Shown: positions 41,354 to 50,138 of the stretch, piece by piece
Position numbering within the stretch: the stretch's first letter is position 1
Layout: each line of letters begins with the position of its first letter
Assembly: GCA_031553225.1 (NCBI GenBank)
Contig: JAVBLU010000024.1
Location: forward strand, 40,434-104,433
DNA: 64,000 nt
Source: JAVBLU01 sp031553225
GTDB lineage: Bacteria; Bacillota; Clostridia; Christensenellales; UBA1750
Direction of reading: 5' to 3'
Notes under the pieces: model-generated
Seen by the model: only the letters and a program-made list of their open reading frames with translations
Told to the model about the DNA's origin: nothing
Databases searched by the model: none
Translations under genes and position numbers: made by a program

Positions 41354-42310
41354 ATGGAGTATGTGGAGATTGTCATTCGCACGGCGACCTCGGGCGCGGA
41401 GCTGTGCGCGCTTGTGCTGGAGGAGAACGGCTGCCAGGGGGCGGTCATCGAGGACCGCGCCGACATCGCCTTGTACCAGCGCCCCGAGGGCGAGTGGGAC
41501 ATGATTGAGGATGGCATCGCCGAGCGCATGGACGAGGATGTGCTTGTGAAGGGATACATCCCCGCGGACGAACGCTCGGGCGAGCGCGTGGCCGCCGTGC
41601 GCAGCCGGCTTGCCGAGCTTGCCGCCGCCGACCTGGGCGGTATGGACTTGGGCAAGGCAAGCGTTTCGACAAGCGGCGTGGAGGACACGGACTGGCAGAC
41701 GGCCTGGCGCAAGTACTACAAGCCCTTCCGCGTGGGCCGCCGGCTCGTGGTGAAGCCCTCGTGGGAGGGGTACGAGGAACAGCCGGACGACGTCGTGCTG
41801 CAGATTGACCCGGGCCTGGCCTTCGGCACCGGCACGCATGAGACCACCTCGCTGTGCATGGAGCTCATCGAGGAAATCGCCCAGACCTCGGCGCCCGGCA
41901 TGGACGTAATCGACGTAGGCTGCGGCACCGGCATTTTGGGCATGACGGCCGCGCTGCTGGGCGCTTCCCGCGTGCTCGGGGTGGACATCGACCCGCTGGC
42001 CGTGCGCGTGGCCGAAGAGAATATCCGCATAGCCGGGCTGCAGGGCCGCATGCAGGTACGCCAGGGCGACCTGCTCAAGGAGGCGCTCGGGCAGTTCGAC
42101 CTGTGCGTAGCCAACATCATAGCCGACGTGATCATCCGCCTGGCTCCGGCGCTTGCGGCGCACCTGAAGGGTCCCAAACACTTTATCGCGTCCGGCATCA
42201 TACGCGATCGCGAGGAGGACGTTAAGACGGCCCTTGCCGCCTGCGGTTTTTCCGTGCTCGACGTGCGCCGCGCAGGCGAGTGGGTGGCCATCCGCGCGAG
42301 GCTGATTTGA
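41354..42310 (+). CDS. prmA: Ribosomal protein L11 methyltransferase
   Basis: This 318-residue enzyme trimethylates Lys and N-terminal amines of L11. The N-terminal L11-binding ferredoxin-like domain is followed by the SAM domain with DPGLAFGTGTHETTSLCMELIEE, VIDVGCGTGILGMTAALLGA and VANIIADVIIRLAP. It begins with the base directly after the dnaJ stop. Its stop shares one base with the rsmE ATG (TGATG). Confidence 0.97.
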   Translation: MEYVEIVIRTATSGAELCALVLEENGCQGAVIEDRADIALYQRPEGEWDMIEDGIAERMDEDVLVKGYIPADERSGERVAAVRSRLAELAAADLGGMDLGKASVSTSGVEDTDWQTAWRKYYKPFRVGRRLVVKPSWEGYEEQPDDVVLQIDPGLAFGTGTHETTSLCMELIEEIAQTSAPGMDVIDVGCGTGILGMTAALLGASRVLGVDIDPLAVRVAEENIRIAGLQGRMQVRQGDLLKEALGQFDLCVANIIADVIIRLAPALAAHLKGPKHFIASGIIRDREEDVKTALAACGFSVLDVRRAGEWVAIRARLI

Positions 42311-43029
42311 TGCACCGCTTCTATGCGCCGCCAGACGCCATCGACGGCATGACCGCACGCCTTGGCCGCGACGAGGCGGCGCATGCGCAGCGCGTGCTGC
42401 GCCTGTCGTCCGGCGCGGCCGTCGAGGTGCTGGACGGGACCGGCCGCGTGTTCGCGGGCGTGATCGCTTCGTTTGGCCAACAGGGCGGCGAGGTGCGCCT
42501 CGAGCGCGAACTGCCCTCGCGCGAGCCTGACTGCCGCGTGACGCTGTACCCGGGCTTTTGCAAGGGCGACCGGATGGACCTGATCGTACAAAAGGCGGTG
42601 GAGCTGGGCGTTTGGGCGATCCGCCCGGCGCTGACGGCAAGATGCGTTGTGCGCATGGATGAAAGGGACGCTCAGGGCAAGGCCGAGCGTCTGCAGCGCG
42701 TGGCCCTGGAGGCAGCCAAACAGACCGGTCGCGGCCTTGTGCCCACGGTATACCCGCCGCTGCCGCTTGCGCGCATAATCCCGCAGGCGCAGCACCAGCG
42801 GATGCTCGTGCCTTGGGAGGAGGCGGAAGGGCTTACGCTTCTGCGCGCAATCGGGGATCGCCCGATGGATGTTGGCGTGCTCATCGGCCCGGAGGGCGGG
42901 CTGGAAGCGGCGGAAGTAGCCGCCGTCACGCGGGCGGGAGGGCTCTGCGTCACCCTGGGGCCGCGCATCCTGCGCGCCGAAACGGCCTGCATCGCCGCCG
43001 TGGCCCTGCTCACGCAGACGCTGCTGTAG
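42310..43029 (+). CDS. rsmE: 16S rRNA m3U1498 methyltransferase
   Basis: This 239-residue SPOUT methyltransferase has a PUA-like N-terminus (MHRFYAPPDAIDGMTARLGR). The knot carries IGPEGGLEAAEVAAVTRAGG and VTLGPRILRAETACIAAVALL. It methylates N3 of U1498 near the decoding site. Its start overlaps the prmA stop by one base. The gene order dnaJ-prmA-rsmE-mtaB is the standard Firmicute one. Confidence 0.97.
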   Translation: MHRFYAPPDAIDGMTARLGRDEAAHAQRVLRLSSGAAVEVLDGTGRVFAGVIASFGQQGGEVRLERELPSREPDCRVTLYPGFCKGDRMDLIVQKAVELGVWAIRPALTARCVVRMDERDAQGKAERLQRVALEAAKQTGRGLVPTVYPPLPLARIIPQAQHQRMLVPWEEAEGLTLLRAIGDRPMDVGVLIGPEGGLEAAEVAAVTRAGGLCVTLGPRILRAETACIAAVALLTQTLL

Positions 43030-43119
43030 CAGGGTCTGCCGCCGCATCAATACGCCCGCGTTCCTCGTTCATGAACAAAAAAGAGCCGGGGTACGCCCGG
43101 CGCTATGTGGAGGTCGTCG

Positions 43120-44394
43120 TTGCGCACGGTAGCGTTTTGCACCCTGGGCTGTAAGGTAAACCAGTACGACACGCAGGCGATGCGCGAGGCGTTCCTGCGC
43201 GAAGGATACGACGAGGCGCCCTTTGCCGCCGCCGCCGACGTATACGTGGTGAATACCTGCACCGTGACGGGTACGGGGGATGGCAAATCCCTCAGGATGA
43301 TCCGCCAGGCGGCGGCGCGCAATCCCTCCGCGTCCATCGTGGCGTGCGGGTGTCTTGCGCAGCGCAGCCCAGGCGAGCTGCGGCTGCCGGGCGTGCAGCT
43401 CGTGCTGGGCACGCAGCGGCGCGCCGAGGTGGTTGGGCTGCTGGAGCGGGCGCAGGAAACGGGACAGACGCTCATCGCCGTGGAGCCTTTGCCCGGCGCT
43501 GCCTTCGAGGAGCTTAGCGTCTCGGCTTTTGAGGGCCACATGCGCGCAGTGATGAAGATTCAGGAGGGATGCGACCGGCAGTGCGCATACTGCATCATTC
43601 CTTCCGTGCGCGGCCCGGTGCGTTCACGGCCGCTGTGCGGCATCGCGGACGAGGCGGAGCGGCTTGCCCAAGCCGGCTACCGCGAGATTGTGCTTACAGG
43701 AATCCACTTGGCCTCGTTTGGCCGCGCGGAGGGATACGCGCTTACGGACGCGCTGGCCGCCGCCTGCATGCCGGAAAGCATTGTGCGCGTGCGGCTTGGG
43801 TCGCTTGAGGCGATGTGCATCGAGGATCGCTTTATACGCGCGCTGCAAAGCCTGCCCAAAGTCTGCCGCCATTTTCATCTGTCGCTGCAGTCCGGAAGCG
43901 ACGCCGTGCTGCGGCGCATGCGCCGCACCTATACGGCGCAGCGCTACGCTCAGGCGGCTGCCGAGCTGCGCGCGGCTTTCCCGGACATGGCGCTCACAAC
44001 GGACGTGATGGTCGGATTTCCCGGCGAGACGGAGGAAGAGCATCTGCAAAACCTCGCCTTTGTGCGCGCATGCGGCTTTGCGCGCATCCACGTCTTCCCC
44101 TTCAGCCCGCGTGCCGGCACCGACGCGGCGGCGATGCCGGACCAGGTGCCGCCGGAGGTCAAGCGCCGACGCGCTGCCGAGATGTCACAGGCAGGGGAGG
44201 ACGCTGCCGCGGCCTTCCTGGACAGCCTGATCGGCACGCACCAGGCCGTTCTCATCGAAGAAAACGTGGACGGCGCGGGCGAGGGCTATACGCAAAGCTA
44301 CGCGCGCGTGCGCGTGCCGGGCAGCCGGCCGGGTGCGCTGGAATGCGTGCGCATACTGCGGCGACAGGGCGAGCAGCTCGTCGCCTCCCTATAA
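43120..44394 (+). CDS. mtaB: tRNA ms2t6A37 methylthiotransferase MtaB
   Basis: This 424-residue radical-SAM methylthiotransferase adds methylthio to t6A37 of ANN-decoding tRNAs. The N-terminal UPF0004 domain supplies three Cys (FCTLGCKVNQYDT, VVNTCTVTGTGD, ACGCLAQ). The radical-SAM cluster is GCDRQCAYCIIPSVRG, and a TRAM domain ends the protein. TTG 43120 is preferred because GGAGG lies seven bases before it and the family begins there; ATG 43105 has no ribosome site. The distance from rsmE (90 bases) is larger than elsewhere in the operon. Confidence 0.96.
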   Translation: MRTVAFCTLGCKVNQYDTQAMREAFLREGYDEAPFAAAADVYVVNTCTVTGTGDGKSLRMIRQAAARNPSASIVACGCLAQRSPGELRLPGVQLVLGTQRRAEVVGLLERAQETGQTLIAVEPLPGAAFEELSVSAFEGHMRAVMKIQEGCDRQCAYCIIPSVRGPVRSRPLCGIADEAERLAQAGYREIVLTGIHLASFGRAEGYALTDALAAACMPESIVRVRLGSLEAMCIEDRFIRALQSLPKVCRHFHLSLQSGSDAVLRRMRRTYTAQRYAQAAAELRAAFPDMALTTDVMVGFPGETEEEHLQNLAFVRACGFARIHVFPFSPRAGTDAAAMPDQVPPEVKRRRAAEMSQAGEDAAAAFLDSLIGTHQAVLIEENVDGAGEGYTQSYARVRVPGSRPGALECVRILRRQGEQLVASL

Positions 44395-44411
44395 CGGAAA
44401 GGAAATGAACT

Positions 44412-44756
44412 ATGGACGAGTGCATCTTCTGCCGCATCGCGGCGGGCTCCATCCCCAGCCGCAAGATCTACGAGGACGACCTTTGTTTTTGCTTTCATGA
44501 TATTCAGCCGCAGGCGCCCACGCATGCGCTGCTCATTCCCAAGCGGCATATCTCCTCGCTTCAGGACCTCACGCCTGACGATCAGGCGCTCGTCGGCCAC
44601 ATGATGGGCCTGATGCCTTCGATCGCGCAGACGTTGGGCGTGGACAGGGAGGGCTACCGCATAGCCGTCAATGTGGGTACTCACGGCCGCCAAAGCGTGC
44701 GCCATCTGCACCTGCATATTCTAGGAGGCCGTCAGCTGGGCGAAACCATGGGCTAA
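44412..44756 (+). CDS. HIT-family (HINT-like) nucleotide-binding protein
   Basis: This 114-residue histidine-triad protein starts DECIFCRIAAGSIPSRKIYE and carries the triad H98-L-H100-L-H102 with ILGGRQLG. HINT proteins hydrolyse AMP-linked phosphoramidates; the physiological substrate is not known. GAAAGGAA precedes the ATG. It lies between mtaB and rpsU, a common arrangement in Clostridia. A short inverted repeat (ATGCCC/GGGCAT near 44802-44821) follows it and may be a weak terminator. Confidence 0.93.
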   Translation: MDECIFCRIAAGSIPSRKIYEDDLCFCFHDIQPQAPTHALLIPKRHISSLQDLTPDDQALVGHMMGLMPSIAQTLGVDREGYRIAVNVGTHGRQSVRHLHLHILGGRQLGETMG

Positions 44757-44853
44757 ATCTATGGGAAACGATCCCCAGATGCAGCGGGCTGCCAGGCAAA
44801 ATGCCCCAGAGTTGGGCATCTATGAAGATTTTATGAATCCGGGTACGAAACGG

Positions 44854-44882
44854 TTGACGTGCGATGCCGCGCTTGATATAAT
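44854..44882 (+). promoter_or_regulatory. Promoter of rpsU
   Basis: TTGACG (44854-44859), 17 bases, TATAAT (44877-44882). Confidence 0.88.
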
Positions 44883-44945
44883 TCCATCGAGCATCGACGT
44901 CGGAAGACACGATGCAGCGTCGCGCCCGAGGGGAGGGAATTGAGA

Positions 44946-45119
44946 ATGTCCGAAGTCCATATTAGGGATAACGAGTCCCTGGAGAGCGCGCTCAAAAGGT
45001 TCAAGCGGCAGTGCGCACGGTCCGGCGTTCTGGCCGAGGTTCGCAAGCGCGAATCGTACATGAAGCCGAGCGTGAAGAAGAAGAAGAAATCCGAAGCAGC
45101 AAGAAAGCGCAAGTACTAG
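44946..45119 (+). CDS. rpsU: 30S ribosomal protein S21
   Basis: This 57-residue small basic protein reads MSEVHIRDNESLESALKRFK, then RQCARSGVLAEVRKRESYM, with a lysine-rich end. S21 joins the 30S platform near the anti-Shine-Dalgarno region. GGGGAGGG lies nine bases upstream of the ATG. It has its own consensus promoter and terminator, so it can be set apart from the heat-shock operon. Confidence 0.97.
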   Translation: MSEVHIRDNESLESALKRFKRQCARSGVLAEVRKRESYMKPSVKKKKKSEAARKRKY

Positions 45120-45128
45120 CTTATCCAG

Positions 45129-45159
45129 ACAGACGGGCGTCGCCCGTCTGTTTCGTTTT
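45129..45159 (+). terminator. Intrinsic terminator after rpsU
   Basis: ACAGACGGGCG / CGCCCGTCTGT, one-base centre, then TTCGTTTTATC. Confidence 0.88.
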
Positions 45160-45185
45160 ATCCCGCGGCGGGCCATGACAAACGC

Positions 45186-45214
45186 TTGCGCGCGGGCATA
45201 TCCTGTGCTATACT
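45186..45214 (+). promoter_or_regulatory. Promoter of the pheST leader
   Basis: TTGCGC (45186-45191), 17 bases, TATACT (45209-45214) with an extended TG. Confidence 0.78.
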
Positions 45215-45220
45215 GCGAAA

Positions 45221-45486
45221 AAGCGATGAAGGGGAAGAGTACGCAGGCTAAACGTCCGCAAGAGAGAGCGCGCCATTCGGCTGAGAGCGCGTTTCGGACA
45301 TGCCGGCGGAAAGTTCGCCCCGGAGCTGTGCGAGTGAGCGGGGTAACCCGCAAGTTTGCGCCGGAGCCGCGTCCGTTATCCGTCGCGAGAGGCTGCGCGC
45401 GGCTGTTGTAAGCTGTGCAAGGCGCATCTGGGTGGTACCACGAAGGCTTCGCCTCCGTCCCTTTGTCTTGGGGACGGGGGCGTTTT
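45221..45486 (+). promoter_or_regulatory. T-box riboswitch leader of pheST
   Basis: The T-box GGGTGGTACCACG is at 45430-45442. A stem-I AAGAGAGA element lies near 45260. A candidate specifier TTC (Phe) is at 45314-45316 in GGAAAGTTCGCC. The terminator has a 12-base stem, CGCCTCCGTCCC at 45450-45461 and GGGACGGGGGCG at 45471-45482, followed by TTTT. Uncharged tRNA-Phe should promote read-through into pheS. Confidence 0.9.
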
Positions 45487-45538
45487 GCGTTCTGATGGGC
45501 AATACGGCCGGTTGGCAAATAAAAAGGAGGCCAGTTTT

Positions 45539-46576
45539 ATGAAAGAAGTGCTTGAGGCGATGGAGCGCGAGGCGCAATCGCAGCTGCAGACCGCGGCGGA
45601 AATGCAGTCCGTCGAGGCCGTGCGCCTTCGGCTGCTGGGCAAAAAAGGCAGCCTGACGGACTTGCTTAAGACGCTGGGCGGCCTGCCGCCGCAGGAGCGT
45701 CCGGCAGCCGGCGCGCTCATCAATGGCGCGCGCGAGCGCATCGAGGCGGCCATCGAACAAAAGGCCGCGCAGCTGCGCGCTTCGGCGCGTACGGCGCAGC
45801 TGTCCGCCGAGAAGGTGGACGTCTCCGCGCCTGCGCCCAAGCTTCCCATCGGCGCGCTGCACCCGCTGACCCAAACGCAGGAGAAGCTGATGGAGATCTT
45901 CACGGGTATGGGCTTCGAGGTACTGGACGGCCCGGAGGTGGAGTGGGACCGCTACAATTTCGAGATGCTGAACATCCCCAAGCACCACCCGGCGCGCGAT
46001 ATGCAGGATTCCTTCTTCTTCAGCGACAACATTGTGCTGCGCACGCACACCTCGCCCATGCAGGCGCGCACCATGGAGCGCTACACCAAGGAGAGCCGCA
46101 AGCCCCCCATCCGCATCGTGTGCCCCGGCCGCGTGTACCGCGTGGACGAGGTGGACGCCACCCATTCGCCCGTGTTCCATCAGATGGAGGGCCTGGTGGT
46201 GGACGAAGGCATCACCATGGCCGACCTGAAGGGCACGCTGGGCGTGTTCGCGCGGGAGATGTACGGCGAGGGCACGCAGACGCGCTTCCGTCCGTCCTAC
46301 TTTCCCTTCACCGAACCCTCGGCCGAGGTGGACGTCACATGCGCCGCCTGCCGCGGGGCGGGCTGCCGCATCTGCAAGGGCACCGGCTGGATCGAAATTC
46401 TGGGTGCGGGCATGGTGAACCCGGCCGTTCTGCGCATGTGCGGGATCGACCCGGAGCGCTACTCCGGCTTTGCTTTCGGCATGGGCATCGACCGCGTGAC
46501 GAACCTGAAATACAACGTAACCGACATGCGCCTGCTGTTTGAGAACGACCTGCGCTTCCTGGCGCAGTTCCTGTAG
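45539..46576 (+). CDS. pheS: Phenylalanyl-tRNA synthetase alpha subunit
   Basis: This 345-residue catalytic subunit of the alpha2-beta2 enzyme has an N-terminal coiled coil for tRNA contact. Class II motifs follow: motif 1 around GFEVLDGPEVEWDRYNFEML, motif 2 ICPGRVYRVD-like (VCPGRVYRVDEVDATHSPVF), and motif 3 GFAFGMGIDRVTNLKYNV. ATG 45539 has AAGGAGG nine bases upstream. It is co-transcribed with pheT under the T-box. Confidence 0.98.
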   Translation: MKEVLEAMEREAQSQLQTAAEMQSVEAVRLRLLGKKGSLTDLLKTLGGLPPQERPAAGALINGARERIEAAIEQKAAQLRASARTAQLSAEKVDVSAPAPKLPIGALHPLTQTQEKLMEIFTGMGFEVLDGPEVEWDRYNFEMLNIPKHHPARDMQDSFFFSDNIVLRTHTSPMQARTMERYTKESRKPPIRIVCPGRVYRVDEVDATHSPVFHQMEGLVVDEGITMADLKGTLGVFAREMYGEGTQTRFRPSYFPFTEPSAEVDVTCAACRGAGCRICKGTGWIEILGAGMVNPAVLRMCGIDPERYSGFAFGMGIDRVTNLKYNVTDMRLLFENDLRFLAQFL

Positions 46577-46589
46577 GGAGGGCAAACCC

Positions 46590-48989
46590 ATGAAGACGCC
46601 CATTGAATGGCTTTCGCAGTACGCGCTCATCCGCGAGGCGGATCAGGCTCTGAAGGAAAAGATGATGTGGTTGGGCTTTGGCACGGAGGAGATCCAGCGC
46701 CCCGGCGATGAGGTTGAGAACGTCGTGATCGGCCGCCTGCTCAGCCTCGCAAAGCACCCAAACGCCGACGCTTTGCAGGTATGCTCGGTGGACGTGGGAA
46801 GCGGTACGCCGCTGCAGATCGTCACCGGCGCAACGAACGTAAAGGCAGGCGACCTTGTGCCCGTCGCCGTGCACGGCGCCCGCCTGCCGGGCGGCAAGCG
46901 CATCAGCCGCGGCAAGCTGCGCGGCGAGCTCTCCGAGGGTATGCTCTGCTCCGGATCGGAGCTGAACGTGCCCGACGACCTGTATCCAGGCGCAGGCGAA
47001 GACGGCATCCTCCGCTTCCAGGAGGAATACCCCTTGGGAAGCGATGTACGAGCGATCTTTGGCCTGTCCGGAAGCGTGTTTGATTTTGAGGTGCTGCCCA
47101 ACCGCCCGGACTGCCAGTGCGTGCTTGGGCTTGCGCGCGAGGCGGCGGTAGGGTGCGGCGCCGACTTCAAGGCGCCGGCCGTCGCCGTGCGCGAAGCTGC
47201 GGGCGGGGACATGGGCGCCCTTGTGCGCGTGCGCATCGACGCCCCCGACCTGTGCCAGCGTTATGCGGCACGGGCGGTGCGGGACATACGCGTCGCCCCT
47301 TCGCCCCTGTGGATGCGCGCGCGCCTGCACGCGGCGGGCGTGCGGCCCATCAACAACATCGTTGACGTGACAAACTACGTAATGCTGGAGATGGGGCACC
47401 CGATGCACGCCTTCGACCTGGCCGCCCTTGAGGGAGAGCAAATCGTGGTGCGGCGCGCGACGGCGGGGGAGATGCTGCGCACCCTGGACGATAAGGACCG
47501 TTTGCTTTCCCCCGACATGCTCGTCATCGCCGACGCGGAAAAACCCGTGGCCATCGGCGGGGTAATGGGCGGCGCGTCCTCGCAGATCACCAAGGACACA
47601 TCCGTCGTTCTGCTGGAGTGCGCGCGCTTTGCTCAGGCGTCCGTGCGCGTCACCTCGCGCGCGCTGGGGCTGCGCTCGGAATCGTCCATGCGCTTTGAGA
47701 AGGGCGTGAGCGAGCACACGGTGCTACAGGCGCTGGACCGCGCCGCTCAGCTCATCGAGGAAATTGGCGCAGGGCGCGTTGTGAAGGGCGTTGTGGATGT
47801 TTGGCCCAGCCCCAAGGCTCTGCCGGACATTCGCTGCTCCTGCGCGCAGATACGCTCGCTGTGCGGCGTGGACGTGTCCGACGAGCGCATTGAGGACATT
47901 CTGCGCCGGCTCGGGTTCTCTGTAACGCGCAGCGGCGCGTCTCTTACCGTAGCGCCGCCCGCCTACCGCCAGGACGTGAGCCACTGGTCCGACCTGGCCG
48001 AGGAGGTGCTGCGCGTTCACGGTTATCAGCACATCCAAGGAACGCTTCCACGCATCGCCGACGCGCGGGGCAAGCGCTCACAGCGTCAGGCGCAAAACAG
48101 CGCGCTGAAGCATACCCTGGCGGCGCTTGGGCTGTGCGAAATCACCACGTTCTCGTTCATCAGCCCCAAAGCGTTTGCGCTGCTCGGCCTTGCGCCGGAG
48201 GACGGCTTGCAAAAGGCCGCGCGTATCCTTAACCCACTGGGCGAGGATTATTCTTTGATGCGCACCACGCTTGCGCCTTCCATGCTCGACACGATCGCCC
48301 TGAATCAGAGCCGGGGCGCGGGGGAGATTCGCCTGTTCGAGGTGGCGGCTCGCTACCTGCCCAGGGAGCTTCCCCTAGCCGATCTGCCGGATGAGAGACA
48401 AACGCTTTGCCTTGGCCTTGCGGGAACCGGCGTGGATTTTTATGCGGCAAAATCGCTTGCCGAGGCCGTGCTTGCGCACGCACGCGTGCAGAACGCCGAT
48501 TACCGCGCGGGCGGACCCAGCTACATGCACCCCGGCCGTTGCGCGCGCATCAGCGCGGGCGAGGCCTGCCTTGGATACGTTGGCGAGCTGCATCCGGACG
48601 TGGCCGAGCGCTACGGCCTGCGTGGCCGCGTAGGGCTAATGGAGATTGATCTGCCCGCCATGCGGGAGAGCTCTGTCCCCATGACCGAGGCGCAGCCACT
48701 GCCCAAATACCCGGCCGTTTCGCGTGATCTGGCGCTTGTGATGGAGGACGCCGTGCCGGTAGGGGACGCCATGCGCGTGCTGCAGACGGCGGGCATGCCG
48801 CTGCTGGAGAACGTCGCCCTGTTTGACACGTACCGCAGCGCCGCTTTGGGCGAGGGAAAAAAGAGCCTGGCGTTCGCCCTGTCCTTCCGCGCGCCCGACC
48901 GTACGCTGACCGACCAGGAAGTGCAGGCCGTGATGGAGCGCCTGCTGCACGCCTCCCGGGAACAGCTGGGCGCCCAGCTGCGCGTCTGA
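46590..48989 (+). CDS. pheT: Phenylalanyl-tRNA synthetase beta subunit
   Basis: This 799-residue protein has an EMAP-like tRNA-binding domain (HPNADALQVCSVDVGSGTPL), the B3/B4 editing domain (about residues 210-380), and B5 with RLGFSVTRSG. The pseudo-catalytic core and the FDX-ACB anticodon-binding end (AVSRDLALVMEDAVPVGDA) follow. GGAGGGC precedes the ATG, 13 bases after the pheS stop. A hairpin follows. Confidence 0.98.
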   Translation: MKTPIEWLSQYALIREADQALKEKMMWLGFGTEEIQRPGDEVENVVIGRLLSLAKHPNADALQVCSVDVGSGTPLQIVTGATNVKAGDLVPVAVHGARLPGGKRISRGKLRGELSEGMLCSGSELNVPDDLYPGAGEDGILRFQEEYPLGSDVRAIFGLSGSVFDFEVLPNRPDCQCVLGLAREAAVGCGADFKAPAVAVREAAGGDMGALVRVRIDAPDLCQRYAARAVRDIRVAPSPLWMRARLHAAGVRPINNIVDVTNYVMLEMGHPMHAFDLAALEGEQIVVRRATAGEMLRTLDDKDRLLSPDMLVIADAEKPVAIGGVMGGASSQITKDTSVVLLECARFAQASVRVTSRALGLRSESSMRFEKGVSEHTVLQALDRAAQLIEEIGAGRVVKGVVDVWPSPKALPDIRCSCAQIRSLCGVDVSDERIEDILRRLGFSVTRSGASLTVAPPAYRQDVSHWSDLAEEVLRVHGYQHIQGTLPRIADARGKRSQRQAQNSALKHTLAALGLCEITTFSFISPKAFALLGLAPEDGLQKAARILNPLGEDYSLMRTTLAPSMLDTIALNQSRGAGEIRLFEVAARYLPRELPLADLPDERQTLCLGLAGTGVDFYAAKSLAEAVLAHARVQNADYRAGGPSYMHPGRCARISAGEACLGYVGELHPDVAERYGLRGRVGLMEIDLPAMRESSVPMTEAQPLPKYPAVSRDLALVMEDAVPVGDAMRVLQTAGMPLLENVALFDTYRSAALGEGKKSLAFALSFRAPDRTLTDQEVQAVMERLLHASREQLGAQLRV

Positions 48990-49006
48990 GACTGGCCCGC
49001 CATACG

Positions 49007-49043
49007 GGCGGCCAAAGGCGCTTCATATGCGTCTTTGGCCGCC
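49007..49043 (+). terminator. Hairpin after pheT
   Basis: GGCGGCCAAAGGCGC pairs with GCGTCTTTGGCCGCC (one mismatch); no long T-run follows. Confidence 0.65.
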
Positions 49044-49099
49044 TGACGTCGCACCGCATGAAAACCGTCCGTGCGGGAAGGCTGTTGTAGCAGTTGGTG

Positions 49100-49128
49100 T
49101 TGATTCCAAGGTTTTTTTTTGCTATACT
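49100..49128 (+). promoter_or_regulatory. Promoter of the galacturonate transporter genes
   Basis: TTGATT (49100-49105), a 17-base T-rich spacer and TATACT (49123-49128) with an extended TGC. Confidence 0.78.
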
Positions 49129-49151
49129 TGACAACGCTGGCAACCATTGCC
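49129..49151. promoter_or_regulatory. LacI-type/cre-like operator after the -10
   Basis: TGACAACGCTGGCA (49129-49142) has full dyad symmetry of the form TGnCAnCGnTGnCA with the central CG of LacI/CcpA sites. It matches the cre consensus at 12 of 14 positions by eye. A second dyad GGCAA-CCA-TTGCC (49139-49151) overlaps it. Binding here would block initiation. Confidence 0.6.
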
Positions 49152-49190
49152 GATCAGGCTACATATGGGTAAGAAGAGGGGCATGGCCGA

Positions 49191-50123
49191 ATGAATTCGC
49201 GAACGATCAGTGCACGAAAGGTACCGTTCAGTAGGATTCTCTACCGTGACCGATGGCTTGTGCTGTTCATTTTACCCATTCTGGCATACTACATCATCTT
49301 TAAATATGCGCCCTTGTACGGGCTGCAGATTGCCTGGAAGGACTATAAGCTGGGCCTTGGCATCACCGGCAGCCCGTGGGTTGGCTGGAAGCACTTCCAC
49401 ACGCTCTTCATTTCACAGCAGTTCTGGCGCGTATTTCGCAACACGTTTCTGCTCAGCATGTACAGCCTTGTGCTCGGGTTCCCGGCGCCCATCCTACTGG
49501 CGCTGCTCATCAACGAGATCAAGAACCTGCCCTACAAGCGCGTGGCGCAGCAGCTCATCTATCTGCCGCACTTTTTCTCCTGGGTGGTCATGTCGGGTAT
49601 CGTGTTCCAAGTGCTCTCGCCCAGCGTGGGCATTGTGAACAACGTCATCAAGGCCTTTGGCGGGAATCCCATTTTCTTTATGGCCGAAGTGAAGTGGTGG
49701 CCGCTCATGTATACGCTGGCCGGCATCTGGAAGGAAGTCGGCTGGGGCACCATCATCTACCTGGCCGCCATTTCCGGCGTGGACCCGGAGATGTACGAGG
49801 CCTCGTATCTGGACGGCGCCAACAAGCTGCAGCAGGTGCTGCACATCACCATTCCCTCCATCGTGCCCACCATCGTCATCCTGCTCATCATGCGCATAGG
49901 CGGCATCATGGACGTTGGCTTTGAGCCGGTCTTCGTGCTCTCCACCGGCCCGGTAATGGCCGTTTCCGACGTCATCAGCACGTACACGTACCGGCTGGGC
50001 GTCATCAACGTGCAGTACAGCCAAACAACGGCCATGGGCATGTTTACGATGCTGCTCAACACGTCGCTTCTGTTGACGGCCAACTGGATCTCCAACCGTG
50101 CGACCGGCACGGGCATCTGGTGA
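49191..50123 (+). CDS. Carbohydrate ABC transporter permease (LplB type)
   Basis: This 310-residue permease has about six helices. It starts with ILYRDRWLVLFILPILAYYI and KYAPLYGLQIAWKDYKLG, with the EAA-like loop YEASYLDGANKLQQVLHITIPS. It forms the channel with the LplC-type protein 15 bases downstream. No ATPase gene is nearby. The setting with GH4 and Uxa enzymes suggests uptake of galacturonate-containing oligosaccharides, as proposed for the lplABCD operon of Bacillus. Confidence 0.92.
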   Translation: MNSRTISARKVPFSRILYRDRWLVLFILPILAYYIIFKYAPLYGLQIAWKDYKLGLGITGSPWVGWKHFHTLFISQQFWRVFRNTFLLSMYSLVLGFPAPILLALLINEIKNLPYKRVAQQLIYLPHFFSWVVMSGIVFQVLSPSVGIVNNVIKAFGGNPIFFMAEVKWWPLMYTLAGIWKEVGWGTIIYLAAISGVDPEMYEASYLDGANKLQQVLHITIPSIVPTIVILLIMRIGGIMDVGFEPVFVLSTGPVMAVSDVISTYTYRLGVINVQYSQTTAMGMFTMLLNTSLLLTANWISNRATGTGIW

Positions 50124-50138
50124 GGGGGGACCGAAGCG

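Noticed and set aside
44761..44943. 60-codon plus-strand frame between the HIT gene and rpsU
   Set aside because: It runs through the rpsU promoter (-35 and -10) and has no ribosome site.
45248..46630. Minus-strand frame across the pheS region
   Set aside because: It overlaps the pheST T-box and pheS on the opposite strand and has no protein-family features.
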